A stretch of DNA of 16,162 nt from Methylococcaceae bacterium (GCA_012026715.1 VEPB01000515.1:1-16162); one strand, 5' to 3'; shown: positions 1 to 7,857, counted from the first letter of the stretch. The notes: generated by a model not told the origin, from the letters alone. Numbers and translations are program-made.

Positions 1-64
1 GGATGGGACGGCGCGCCGGTTTGAGCGGAGCGGTTCAAGCATTTCCAAATTTTAGCAGGCTGGC

Positions 65-360
65 CGGACAGTCCCGCGGGAGTTAAATGCAGCCGGATGC
101 GACCCTCCGGCAGGGACCCGGGACATCATCGCCGAGGGTTTTCGGGTCGCCATCCTCCACCGCAACGCGCCGGCTGCTGCTGACGAGAGGCCAGGATGGA
201 CCGGCTGGAAGACCTGGAGCTGCATGCGCTGGCGGACGAGCGCTTGAAGGACCGCCAGATCGGGGTGGGGGTTTCGCTGGCTGAACGACTGGTCACCCCC
301 TTTGTTCCCGCTGACCGCCTTCCGGTGAGTGAAACCGCAGATCGCCATCAGCCAATTTGA
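65..360 (+). pseudogene. Degraded Phd/StbD-type antitoxin remnant
   Basis: This looks like a broken antitoxin gene read in two frames. One frame (about 65-172, open since a stop at 53-55) contains DIIAEGFRVAILHRNAP at 122-172. That resembles the central part of Phd/YefM/StbD antitoxins, where a VAIL-N-N-KP stretch follows a helix. A different frame, from the ATG at 196 to the TGA at 358-360, encodes 54 residues beginning MDRLEDLELHALADERLK and continuing to VSLAERL. That resembles the C-terminal LEDLEL...VSLDDL end of StbD-like antitoxins. The two halves are in register with the family if about 19 bases have been lost between 173 and 195, which would explain the frame change. No toxin gene follows. 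GAGAGG at 185-190 could serve as a ribosome site for the 54-codon piece alone, so a small expressed protein is possible. The family assignment rests on motif memory only. Confidence 0.42.
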
Positions 361-489
361 TTTGTCAAATTTGCGGAAGTTATAAATCCTTCCGGTCTTA
401 CAAACTCCCCCACCGATCTCCCGCCGAATTCTGATACGGCGCCCCCGAATCCTTGGGCTGGGGCATTTCACACACCACTGTGTCATGGG

Positions 490-518
490 TTGTGGAATGC
501 CGCAGTGCTCCCTAAAAT
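490..518 (+). promoter_or_regulatory. Possible sigma-70 promoter
   Basis: TTGTGG at 490-495 and TAAAAT at 513-518 are separated by exactly 17 bases, matching the spacing of a housekeeping promoter. The -10 box is one change from consensus and the -35 box is weak. It lies about 50 bases upstream of the start codon of the small membrane protein gene. Confidence 0.4.
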
Positions 519-560
519 CCATCCGCCTTTTGGGCAATTTATGTATCTAACTGTTTAATC

Positions 561-565
561 AGGAG
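561..565 (+). promoter_or_regulatory. Ribosome binding site
   Basis: AGGAG lies 6 bases before the ATG at 572 but only 3 before the GTG at 569. This decides the start in favour of 572. Confidence 0.75.
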
Positions 566-571
566 AAAGTG

Positions 572-913
572 ATGCTAGTAATGGCTTTTGGAATTTTTAC
601 CCTGGTCGCTGCCATGGGGGCCGGCATGGCGCTCGAGATGTTCCAGGGGCGCAAGACCGAGAAGGGCTATGCCCTGTTGCACGCCGGCTTCGCTTTGGCG
701 GGTTCGGCGCTGGTGATCGTGGCGGCCCTGGAGGGCGACACCCGGCTATATGCCAATATCGGGATGGCGGTGATCATCATCGTTCTGGGTGCCACGGTTT
801 CGTTGAAGCGGGCCAAGGGCGGCGCTCCCAAGGGTCTGGTGCTGGCGCATGCCGGTTTGGCCGTGGCCTGTTACCTGCTGTTGGCGTATAACACGTTCGT
901 ACCCGCGGCCTAA
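572..913 (+). CDS. Small four-helix membrane protein, unknown function
   Basis: This 113-residue protein is almost entirely hydrophobic. Four membrane helices can be drawn at about residues 4-19, 33-52, 60-77 and 88-107. Short polar loops separate them, including a positively charged FQGRKTEKG loop after the first helix and a KRAKGG loop after the third. I do not recognise the family. A GTG at 569 is also in frame, but the ATG at 572 is preferred because AGGAG at 561-565 then sits 6 bases upstream. A possible promoter lies at 490-518 and a strong terminator follows at 934-966, so the gene appears to be a single transcription unit. The ORF is surely coding given the ribosome site, hydrophobic periodicity and terminator, but no role can be assigned. 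Confidence 0.8.
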   Translation: MLVMAFGIFTLVAAMGAGMALEMFQGRKTEKGYALLHAGFALAGSALVIVAALEGDTRLYANIGMAVIIIVLGATVSLKRAKGGAPKGLVLAHAGLAVACYLLLAYNTFVPAA

Positions 914-933
914 GCGCCTCACCGGATTCATTG

Positions 934-966
934 GAGCGCAGGGCACGCGCCCTGCGCTCTTTTTTT
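934..966 (+). terminator. Strong rho-independent terminator
   Basis: GAGCGCAGGGC (934-944) and GCCCTGCGCTC (949-959) form a perfect 11-bp stem around a 4-base ACGC loop, followed by seven T residues at 960-966. It closes the small membrane protein gene. The T-run ends only 12 bases before the hemW start codon. Confidence 0.93.
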
Positions 967-978
967 GTCCTTCTTTTC

Positions 979-2127
979 ATGCTCCAGCCGTCCCTAAGCC
1001 TCTACGTCCATTTCCCCTGGTGCGTGCGCAAGTGCCCCTACTGTGATTTCAACTCCCATGCGGTGGAGGGGGAGGTTCCGGAGCGCGACTACGTCGATGC
1101 GCTGCTGGCCGACCTGGATCACGACGCGGGCCGGATCGGCGGCCGGATCGTTGAGACCGTGTTCATGGGGGGCGGGACGCCCAGCCTGTTCAACCCGGCG
1201 GCGATCGCCCGGCTGTTGGAGGGAATCGCCGGACGGGTGGCGCTGGCACCGGATGCGGAGGTCACCCTGGAAGCCAACCCGGGGACGGTGGAGGCCGGCC
1301 GCTTCGAGGGCTATCGGGCCGCGGGGGTCAACCGCCTGTCGATCGGGGTGCAGAGCTTCGACGACGGCTTGCTGCAGGCCCTGGGGCGCATCCATGGCGG
1401 TGCGGAGGCGATCGCCGCCGCCGACGCTGCTCATTCCGCGGGATTCGACAATTTCAATCTGGATCTGATGTTCGGCCTGCCGGGGCAGACCTTGAGGCAG
1501 GCGCTGGCGGATGTGGCAACCGCCGTGCGCTTGCAGCCCACCCATATCTCTTACTACCAGCTTACCCTCGAGCCCAACACCCTGTTCCACCGTTACCCCC
1601 CGGCCTTGCCGCAGGAGGAAGCCACCTGGGAGATTCAGCGCAGCGGCCAGCAATTGCTGGAACGGTCCGGCTACCGCCAGTACGAGGTGTCGGCCTATGC
1701 GCGGGACGGCTGGCGCTGCCGCCACAATCTCAACTACTGGCGGTTCGGCGATTATCTCGGCATCGGTGCCGGCGCCCACGGCAAGCTGACCGATCCCGTG
1801 CGCGGCATCGTCCGCTACTGGCGCCACAAGAATCCGCGCAGCTACCTGGAAACCGCCGGCACGGCGGAAGGTATGGGAGGGGAAACCACGGTTGCCGAGG
1901 CCGATTTGCCCATGGAATTCCTGATGAACGGGCTGCGGTTGCGGGAGGGGTTTTCCGAAAAGGAGTTTCTCGCCCGCACGGGACTCGATCCGGCGGCGTT
2001 GGAGCCGGGGTTGTCGCAGTGTTTGGAGAAAGGCCTGCTGGCGCGGGCCGGCGGCGCCATCCGCTGCACAGACAGGGGCTGGAATTTTCTGGATAATGTG
2101 CTGGAGCACTTCGTCCCCACCGATTGA
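979..2127 (+). CDS. hemW: Heme chaperone HemW (radical SAM)
   Basis: This 382-residue protein belongs to the HemW group of radical SAM proteins, cytoplasmic relatives of the oxygen-independent coproporphyrinogen oxidase HemN that bind heme and deliver it to respiratory targets. The start region reads SLSLYVHFPWC, as in known HemW proteins. The iron-sulfur motif is CxxxCxxC at Cys15, Cys19 and Cys22. The next residues are Asp-Phe, so the fourth cysteine typical of true HemN is absent. A GGGTPSLF motif near residue 70, the EANPGT segment and the C-terminal HNLNYW element are also present. The ATG at 979 is chosen because it matches the family N-terminus. An upstream in-frame TTG at 931 would put the terminator stem inside the gene. 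No Shine-Dalgarno sequence is visible. It does not have its frequent neighbour rdgB upstream. Thirteen bases separate its stop from the next gene. Confidence 0.95.
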   Translation: MLQPSLSLYVHFPWCVRKCPYCDFNSHAVEGEVPERDYVDALLADLDHDAGRIGGRIVETVFMGGGTPSLFNPAAIARLLEGIAGRVALAPDAEVTLEANPGTVEAGRFEGYRAAGVNRLSIGVQSFDDGLLQALGRIHGGAEAIAAADAAHSAGFDNFNLDLMFGLPGQTLRQALADVATAVRLQPTHISYYQLTLEPNTLFHRYPPALPQEEATWEIQRSGQQLLERSGYRQYEVSAYARDGWRCRHNLNYWRFGDYLGIGAGAHGKLTDPVRGIVRYWRHKNPRSYLETAGTAEGMGGETTVAEADLPMEFLMNGLRLREGFSEKEFLARTGLDPAALEPGLSQCLEKGLLARAGGAIRCTDRGWNFLDNVLEHFVPTD

Positions 2128-2140
2128 TTCCTTCTCCAGC

Positions 2141-3571
2141 ATGTCTCCCAACGCCGCAAGGCAGATCCCCGATGCCGATTTGGAGCGCGTCCGCGTCTCG
2201 CTGCCCGGCCTGATCGGGTTGAGCCGTTCCGCCGCTCACCTGAGCCTGAATCCGGCGGGGATCCGCGCCGATCAGAGCGGCAATTATCTGTCCAGCTTCC
2301 GCGGGCGCGGCATGGAGTTCGACGAGTCGCGGCCCTACGCGCCCGGCGACGACGTCCGCAGCCTGGACTGGCGGGTCACCGCCCGCACCGGCAAGGTCCA
2401 CACCAAGCTGTTCAGGGAAGAAAGGGAGCGGCCCGTGTTCATTTCGGTGGACGTCCGCAACGCCATGTTCTTCGCGACCCGCGGCGTGTTCAAATCGGTC
2501 CTGGCGGCGCGGCTTGCTGCTCTGGTGGCCTGGAGCGCGATGCAGCGTGGCGATCGGGTCGGCGGCCAGTTGCTGGGTGAGAGCGCCAGTCTGGAATTCA
2601 AGCCGGCCCACGGCCGAGGGGCGGTGTTGCGGTTGCTGCAGAAACTGACCGAAGCCGAGCCGGTGCCGCCTGCCGGTGTGGCTGCCACCATGGACGACGC
2701 CCTGTCCCGCCTGAGCCGACACGCCAGGCCCGGCAGCCTGGTGTTCGTGATCAGCGATTTTCGCGGATTGGGCGAATCCGGCGCGACCAGCCTGATCCGA
2801 TTGCGGCGCCATTGCGACGTGGCGCTGGCGCTGATCAGCGACCCGCTGGAAGAGAGCCTGCCGCGGCAGGGCCGCTACCGTTTCGGAGATGGCTTGAGGG
2901 AATGGTTGCTGGAGGCATCGCCCGGCGCGTCCCAGATTCATGCCACTCGTTTTGCCATCCGGCGCGACCGGGTCAGCAACCTGGCCAAGGCCCACGGCAT
3001 GCGGTTTCTACCCTGCCGCACCCACGACGACGCGCTGGCGGTGTTGCGCCGAAGCCTGAGCCTTAAACCGGTGGCGGGCGGAACCGTGGAAGCCGAACTG
3101 CCGTTGCGTGATTACCATCTACCGGCGCCGGTGGGTTGGTGGCCGCCGGCGCCGGGTTGGTGGGCGCTGGTTGTCTTGATATTGGTATCGATCGGCGCCG
3201 CGGCCTACCTGTGGAAACGCTGGCGGCGGCCCACCGTGCGCAAGCTCGCTTTGGCGGAACTGAATCGGCTGGAACGGGAGCCTATTTCGAGCGTTGAGAA
3301 GGTGCAACGGCTATCCGTGCTGTTGCGGCGGATCGGACTCAGCACGGCCGGCCGTGCCGAAGTGGCGGGCCTGGCGGGCCAAGCCTGGCTGCAGTGGCTG
3401 GACCGACCGCTGGCGGAACCGCGATTTTCCCGAGGGCCGGGCCGGTTGCTGCTGGATGCCCCTTATCGGCCCAATCTCGACGGGGATCTGGACGAACTGT
3501 TCGGTCTTTGCCGCGACTGGCTCGACCGGTTGCCCGACAAGGTCTTGGAGCCGGCGCGAGGCAGCGAGTGA
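2141..3571 (+). CDS. DUF58-DUF4381 fusion protein of aerotolerance cluster
   Basis: This 476-residue protein joins two domains normally encoded by adjacent genes in MoxR/Bat-type clusters. Residues 1 to about 305 form a DUF58 domain, with the hallmark segment FRGRGMEFDESRPYAPGDD followed by VRSLDW and a later LVFVISDF strand typical of its von Willebrand-like fold. From about residue 318 the sequence LPLRDYHLP...WWPPAPGWW is the characteristic opening of DUF4381. A single membrane helix follows at about 340-360 and then a charged cytoplasmic tail with a leucine-rich helix region. DUF58 proteins are thought to work with MoxR-type AAA ATPases and VWA proteins in maturation of cell-envelope or enzyme complexes; the exact role is not settled. 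Start 2141 is chosen over an ATG at 2096 that overlaps hemW and adds unrelated residues. Neither has a clear ribosome site. The stop overlaps the next start by 4 bp. Confidence 0.88.
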   Translation: MSPNAARQIPDADLERVRVSLPGLIGLSRSAAHLSLNPAGIRADQSGNYLSSFRGRGMEFDESRPYAPGDDVRSLDWRVTARTGKVHTKLFREERERPVFISVDVRNAMFFATRGVFKSVLAARLAALVAWSAMQRGDRVGGQLLGESASLEFKPAHGRGAVLRLLQKLTEAEPVPPAGVAATMDDALSRLSRHARPGSLVFVISDFRGLGESGATSLIRLRRHCDVALALISDPLEESLPRQGRYRFGDGLREWLLEASPGASQIHATRFAIRRDRVSNLAKAHGMRFLPCRTHDDALAVLRRSLSLKPVAGGTVEAELPLRDYHLPAPVGWWPPAPGWWALVVLILVSIGAAAYLWKRWRRPTVRKLALAELNRLEREPISSVEKVQRLSVLLRRIGLSTAGRAEVAGLAGQAWLQWLDRPLAEPRFSRGPGRLLLDAPYRPNLDGDLDELFGLCRDWLDRLPDKVLEPARGSE

Positions 3572-4590
3572 TCGGCCTGTTGGAACATCTGGAATTTGCC
3601 TGGTTCTGGGCCTTGCTGGCTTTGCCCCTGCCGTGGCTGGTCCGGATCCTGGTGCCGGCGGTGGACGGCGACCGCCAAGCGGCCTTGCGGACCCCTTTCC
3701 TGGACGAACTGGAGGAACTGCCGGGGGGAAATCCTACGCTGGCCCTGCGGCGGCCGGTGCTGTGGCCGGCGGTGCTGGCCTGGCTGCTGCTGGTGATTGC
3801 CGCGGCTCGTCCGCAATGGTTGGGTGATGCCATCGAGCAGGCGGTGAGCGGGCGCGATCTGATGCTGGCAGTGGATTTGTCCGGTAGCATGGAAATCTCC
3901 GACTTCGTGCTCAAGGGCGAAGGGGGCGACCGGCTCACCGCCACCAAGTCGGTGGCCGGCCCCTTCATCGATCAGCGGGTGGGCGACCGGATCGGCCTGA
4001 TCCTGTTCGGCGACAAGGCCTATCTGCAGGTGCCGCTGACCTTCGACCGCAAAACGGTCCGCACCCTGCTGGACGAAGCGGCGATCGGGCTGGCCGGGGA
4101 GAAGACCGCCATCGGCGATGCCATCGGCCTTGCGGTCAAGCGCCTGCGGGGCAATCCGCAGGATCAGCGGGTCCTCATCCTGTTGAGCGACGGCGCCAAC
4201 ACCGCGGGCGAGGTGCAACCGCTGCAGGCGGCGGATCTGGCCGCGAAAGAGGGACTGAAGATCTACACCATTGGCGTGGGCGCCGACGAAATGGTAGTGC
4301 GTGATTTCTTCGGCAGCCGCCGCGTCAATCCCTCCCAGGATCTGGATGAACCGACCATGCGGGCGATCGCGGAAAAGACTGGGGGGCGTTATTTCCGGGC
4401 GCGCGATACCGCGCAGTTGGGTGAAATCTATGCGATGCTGGACCGCTTGGAGCCGGTGGAGCGGGACAAGCGCTACTTCCGGCCGCGCCGCGAGCTGTTT
4501 CCGTGGCCGTTGGGAGGGGCGCTGCTGATCGCTGCGCTGGTGGCGCTGGGGCGGGTGCTGCAGGCGGCCCCGAACTGGCGGCAAAGTTGA
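3568..4590 (+). CDS. BatA-like von Willebrand factor A membrane protein
   Basis: This 340-residue membrane protein carries a VWA domain between N-terminal helices (about residues 10-31 and 63-81) and a C-terminal helix (about 315-333). The metal-ion-dependent adhesion site is intact: DLSGS at 103-107, Thr180 in GEKTAIGD, and Asp208 in LLSDGAN. This architecture and length fit BatA (VWA protein of the aerotolerance operon), which binds partners outside the membrane or links MoxR activity to envelope targets. The start is the GTG at 3568, whose GTGA overlap with the preceding stop implies translational coupling. GAGG at 3558-3561 provides a ribosome site. The batB/TPR and batD genes that usually follow are not here; a PilZ gene comes after a 204-base gap. 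Confidence 0.9.
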   Translation: MIGLLEHLEFAWFWALLALPLPWLVRILVPAVDGDRQAALRTPFLDELEELPGGNPTLALRRPVLWPAVLAWLLLVIAAARPQWLGDAIEQAVSGRDLMLAVDLSGSMEISDFVLKGEGGDRLTATKSVAGPFIDQRVGDRIGLILFGDKAYLQVPLTFDRKTVRTLLDEAAIGLAGEKTAIGDAIGLAVKRLRGNPQDQRVLILLSDGANTAGEVQPLQAADLAAKEGLKIYTIGVGADEMVVRDFFGSRRVNPSQDLDEPTMRAIAEKTGGRYFRARDTAQLGEIYAMLDRLEPVERDKRYFRPRRELFPWPLGGALLIAALVALGRVLQAAPNWRQS

Positions 4591-4794
4591 ATGATCGGCC
4601 GCTGCCATATACCCTAGCAGGGGAAGTCGCGAGTCCATCATCCTCTCCCGTGCGGTGCCGGTTGGGTTGACTGTGCGCGACCGGTCTGGCGCGAACTTGA
4701 GCGCGCGAGCATGTAGCGCCGAGATCGCCATGGAAATCCGCTGGCCGTTGCAGGCCGGCGGCGAATCAATTCCTGCCGAGGCATAGCCTGAACC
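4591..4794. other. Intergenic gap between batA-like and pilZ genes
   Basis: No ORF of credible composition, convincing terminator or promoter is visible. A TTGACT at 4667-4672 lacks a matching -10 box at the correct distance. Short GC-rich inverted repeats near 4690-4710 have no T-run. Confidence 0.4.
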
Positions 4795-5133
4795 ATGGTA
4801 GAACGAAGGAAACATCCCCGACTCCACATCAAGGGTGCCGTGCCGGTGCTCGACCTGGACCGAAACCTCGTGATGGGCCAGCTGGTCGACATCAGCGAAG
4901 ACGGCCTGATGGCGCTGTGTCCCGAGGCGATCGACGTCAGGATCAATCGGCTGTATCGGATTCAGGTGCAACTGTCGGAGGAGTGTTGCGGCGGGCCACT
5001 GACGGTGGCCGTGGAAAGCTTGTGGCACGAGCCCGGCCATGAGGCTTCCACCCATTGGGTGGGATTCAAGATCATCGATATCGCCAAGGAAGACGCCGAG
5101 AGACTGCATCAGCTGATGCAATCAGGTTCCTGA
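4795..5133 (+). CDS. Single-domain PilZ protein (c-di-GMP receptor)
   Basis: This 112-residue protein is a stand-alone PilZ domain. Both halves of the cyclic-di-GMP binding signature are present: RxxxR as R5-K-H-P-R9, and (D/N)xSxxG as D32-I-S-E-D-G37. The later VGFKIIDI strand is also typical. Such proteins sense the second messenger c-di-GMP and act by contacting a partner that cannot be told from sequence alone. The ATG at 4795 places the RxxxR motif at its usual N-terminal position. GAGG at 4778-4781 is too far upstream to be a good ribosome site. It lies 147 bases before the MscS-type channel gene on the same strand; co-transcription is possible but not shown. Confidence 0.9.
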   Translation: MVERRKHPRLHIKGAVPVLDLDRNLVMGQLVDISEDGLMALCPEAIDVRINRLYRIQVQLSEECCGGPLTVAVESLWHEPGHEASTHWVGFKIIDIAKEDAERLHQLMQSGS

Positions 5134-5280
5134 TCTTGCCGTTCCGCTTCTCCTTTGCCGGCCGGGCCAGCGGGCAACCGGCACCGCTCACCCTCGCTGC
5201 TCCGGTTCCACGCTAGCTTGCCCTTCGGGCGGATTGGCCCGTGCCGGCTTCTCCCCGCAGTGTTTCTCCGTGATTGCGCC

Positions 5281-7857
5281 ATGACGATTTCCAAATTCCG
5301 CAAGACGTCCGGCGTCGCCTGCTGGGCGGCCGTGCTGTTGTGGCTGTCCTGCGTCGCCGCTTTCGGCGAAACCCCGCTGTCACCCCGGCCGTTGGCCGCC
5401 CTGGTGAAAGAATGGAATCTGGTTCTGGAACGGAGCGACAAGGGACTGGCCAAGGCGGAGTTGACCGACGAGCGGCTGGCGGAACTGCGCCAGGATCTGG
5501 TGGGGTTGCGCATGGAGATCGCCGCGGCAGTGGCTCAGGCGGCCCCCGAGGTCCAGTCGGTTCGGGACGAGCTCAGCACGCTGGGAACGCCGCCGGCGGA
5601 AGGTGCTCCGCCGGAATCTCCCGCGGTGGCGGCGCGGCGCAAATCCATCAACGAGCAACTGGCGAATCTCGACGGGGGCATCAAGGAAGGCGAACTGATC
5701 TCCGCCCGCGCCGAGCATCTGCTGGAGGACATCAATGTTCGCCAGCGTCAGCGGTTCACCGAGCGCATCCTCACTCGCGGCGGATCGCCGCTGTCGCCGG
5801 AGGTGTGGCGGAAGGCGTGGCCCGAACTGCAGCTGGATCTGGAGCTGATCCGTGCCAGTTTTGAGCAACGGTTGGTGACCGGCCAGCTGGCCGAGCGCGG
5901 CCAGTCCATGGCGCGCAATTTGACGCTGGGCCTGGTGGCCGCGTTCATCCTGGTCTGGCCTTTGCGGCTGTGGCTGCTGCGCCGGTTCGGCTACGTCTCG
6001 GTCGAACAGGAACCGACCCATGGCCAGCGGTTGCGGGTCGCGCTGTTCACCGGGTTCATCCGCACCCTGATGCCGACCGCGGCCACCATCGCCGTTTACC
6101 TGGCGGTAAAGGCCAGCGGCCTGCTTTCCGAACAGAACCAGTTGCTGGCCGATACCGTGCTTTCGGCCCTGGTGTTTCTCTATTTCGTGACGGCCTTCTG
6201 CCATGCGGCGGTGGCGCCGTTCGCCCCGGAATGGCGGCTGGTGCGGCTGGACGACGCCGGCGCCCGCATCATCGGGCGGGTGATTCCGCCGGTCGCCACG
6301 GTGTTTGCCCTGGACCTCATCATCGACCAGTTGTCCGACCTGTTGGCCGCGTCGGTGCAGCTCACCCTGGTCCACAAATTCATTTCCGGCCTGCTGATCA
6401 GTGGGTTATTGCTGATTCTGCTGCAGCCCCAGGTTTGGCGGGTGGCCGGTGAGGGCTGCGACGATCCGGCCAGGCCCTGGCGCCGGCTGCGCTCGCTGTT
6501 GCGGGTATTGGTGTTGGCCATCCCGTTGTCGGCGGTGATGGGCTATGTGGCCCTGTCCCGCATGCTGGCCACGCAGCTGGTTCTGACCGCCGGACTCTAT
6601 GTGGCGGTGGTGCTGGTGCGCCGCATCGGCGCCGAAGCCCTGGAGCAGGCCTTGTCGCGCCAGTCGGGCTCGGGCCTGCGGGTGCGGGAGGCCTTCAATC
6701 TGTCGGACGATGGGGTGGAAATCCTGCGCTTCTGGCTGGGTGAGATACTGGGCTTCTTCGTCATTCTGACGGGTGTGTTGCTCTTGCTGGTGCTTTGGGG
6801 GGCCGGCGGCGACGACCTGGCGGCTTGGCTGAATGCCGCATTCTTCGGTTTCAAGGTCGGCAGCATCACCATTTCCCTGGCCGATCTGGTGATGGCCATT
6901 TTCCTGTTCGGCGGCCTGGTCGCCGTGACCCGGCTGTTGCAGCACTGGCTGGAGCATCGGATTTTCCCGCGCACCCGGCTGGATTCGGGAATCCGCCATT
7001 CGGTGCGCTCGGCCACCGGCTACGTCGGCTTTACCCTGGCGGCGACCGCGGCCGTCTCCACGATGGGGATCGACCTGTCCAACCTGGCGATGATCGCCGG
7101 GGCGCTGTCGGTCGGCATCGGCTTCGGCCTGCAGAACATCGTCAACAACTTCGTGTCCGGCCTGATCCTGCTGATCGAGCGGCCCATCAAGGTGGGCGAC
7201 TGGGTGGTGATCGGCGAGCACCAGGGCTACGTCAAGAAGATCAGCGTGCGCGCCACCGAAATCAGCACCTTCGATCGCGCCTCGGTATTTGTGCCCAATT
7301 CCAGCCTGATCTCGGGCATGGTGATGAACCGCACCTACGCCGACAAGGTCGGGCGGGTGGTATTGACCTTGGCGTTGCCCCTGAGTACCGACGCGGGCAA
7401 GGTGCGCGAGCTGGTGCTAAGCATCGCCGGCAGTCATCCTGGCGTGCTGCGCAACCCGGCGCCTTCGCTCTACCACAAGGGTTTTGCCGACAACCTGCTG
7501 AACCTGGAACTGGTTGCCTTCATCCACGATGTGGATCGGGTGAAAGGGGTGACCAGCGATCTGTGGTTCGAGATCGCCGAGCAGTTCCGCCGCGAGGAAA
7601 TCGCCATTCCCTCACCCGGCAAGGATGTCCGGGTCCTGCTTCAGGACGAGCAGTTGGACCGGCTGCTGGCCGCGCTGGCAAGTCGGGGCGCGGCGCGGGA
7701 TTCAGAGGGCGGCGGGCAGGGCGCTGAGCAAGCCGACGCCGATCAGGGTGAACAGTTCGGCGGCCAGCAGGGCGGTCATCTGGGTGGCGGCGGCGGCGCG
7801 CCGCAGGCTGCCGGCACAGCACAGCAGCGCCAGCAGGAAGACGCCCGCGGCCAGTAG
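5281..7857 (+). CDS. Large MscS-family mechanosensitive channel (DUF3772 type)
   Basis: This 858-residue protein has a signal peptide (positive start, hydrophobic stretch to Ala27-Phe-Gly29, likely cleavage before Glu30). A periplasmic helical region follows and includes a DUF3772 segment (about 100-165, with GAPPESPAVAARR). About ten membrane helices occupy residues 215-610. The MscS pore and beta domain run from about 595, with the Gly/Ala-rich helix GALSVGIGFGLQNIVNNF and then ERPIKVGDWV and the upper cytoplasmic domain to about 805. It should open on membrane tension and protect against osmotic downshock. ATG 5281 is chosen because it begins the signal peptide; a TTG at 5155 adds non-signal residues. 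The last ~52 residues (Gly/Gln/Ala-rich, unlike MscS) are encoded opposite the 3' end of the convergent gene and may be a readthrough extension caused by a lost stop or an indel. Confidence 0.9.
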   Translation: MTISKFRKTSGVACWAAVLLWLSCVAAFGETPLSPRPLAALVKEWNLVLERSDKGLAKAELTDERLAELRQDLVGLRMEIAAAVAQAAPEVQSVRDELSTLGTPPAEGAPPESPAVAARRKSINEQLANLDGGIKEGELISARAEHLLEDINVRQRQRFTERILTRGGSPLSPEVWRKAWPELQLDLELIRASFEQRLVTGQLAERGQSMARNLTLGLVAAFILVWPLRLWLLRRFGYVSVEQEPTHGQRLRVALFTGFIRTLMPTAATIAVYLAVKASGLLSEQNQLLADTVLSALVFLYFVTAFCHAAVAPFAPEWRLVRLDDAGARIIGRVIPPVATVFALDLIIDQLSDLLAASVQLTLVHKFISGLLISGLLLILLQPQVWRVAGEGCDDPARPWRRLRSLLRVLVLAIPLSAVMGYVALSRMLATQLVLTAGLYVAVVLVRRIGAEALEQALSRQSGSGLRVREAFNLSDDGVEILRFWLGEILGFFVILTGVLLLLVLWGAGGDDLAAWLNAAFFGFKVGSITISLADLVMAIFLFGGLVAVTRLLQHWLEHRIFPRTRLDSGIRHSVRSATGYVGFTLAATAAVSTMGIDLSNLAMIAGALSVGIGFGLQNIVNNFVSGLILLIERPIKVGDWVVIGEHQGYVKKISVRATEISTFDRASVFVPNSSLISGMVMNRTYADKVGRVVLTLALPLSTDAGKVRELVLSIAGSHPGVLRNPAPSLYHKGFADNLLNLELVAFIHDVDRVKGVTSDLWFEIAEQFRREEIAIPSPGKDVRVLLQDEQLDRLLAALASRGAARDSEGGGQGAEQADADQGEQFGGQQGGHLGGGGGAPQAAGTAQQRQQEDARGQ

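Larger units (their letters stand above)
361..571. other. Intergenic leader of the small membrane protein gene
   Basis: This stretch of about 200 bases is more AT-rich than its surroundings and holds no convincing gene on either strand. Visible structure is an AT-rich inverted repeat spanning the remnant's stop codon (AATTTGA at 354-360, TCAAATT at 365-371), a short inverted repeat ACACA-CCAC-TGTGT at 470-483, and a possible promoter at 490-518. A long minus-strand open frame crosses it, but its product is not protein-like. Confidence 0.5.

Noticed and set aside
494..508. Possible sigma-54 promoter (TGG...TGC) before the small membrane protein gene
   Set aside because: The GG-to-GC spacing is 11 rather than the required 10 bases and other consensus bases are missing.
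52..537. 161-codon open frame on the minus strand
   Set aside because: Product is low in hydrophobic periodicity, has no ribosome site and runs antisense to the antitoxin-like remnant; typical chance ORF in GC-rich DNA.
3463..5121. 552-codon open frame on the minus strand
   Set aside because: Antisense to the BatA-like and PilZ genes, both with intact catalytic or binding motifs; product is Gln/Arg/His-rich shadow sequence.
5220..5230. GCCC-TTC-GGGC hairpin upstream of the channel gene
   Set aside because: Only a 4-bp stem with no T-run; not a terminator and common by chance at this base composition.
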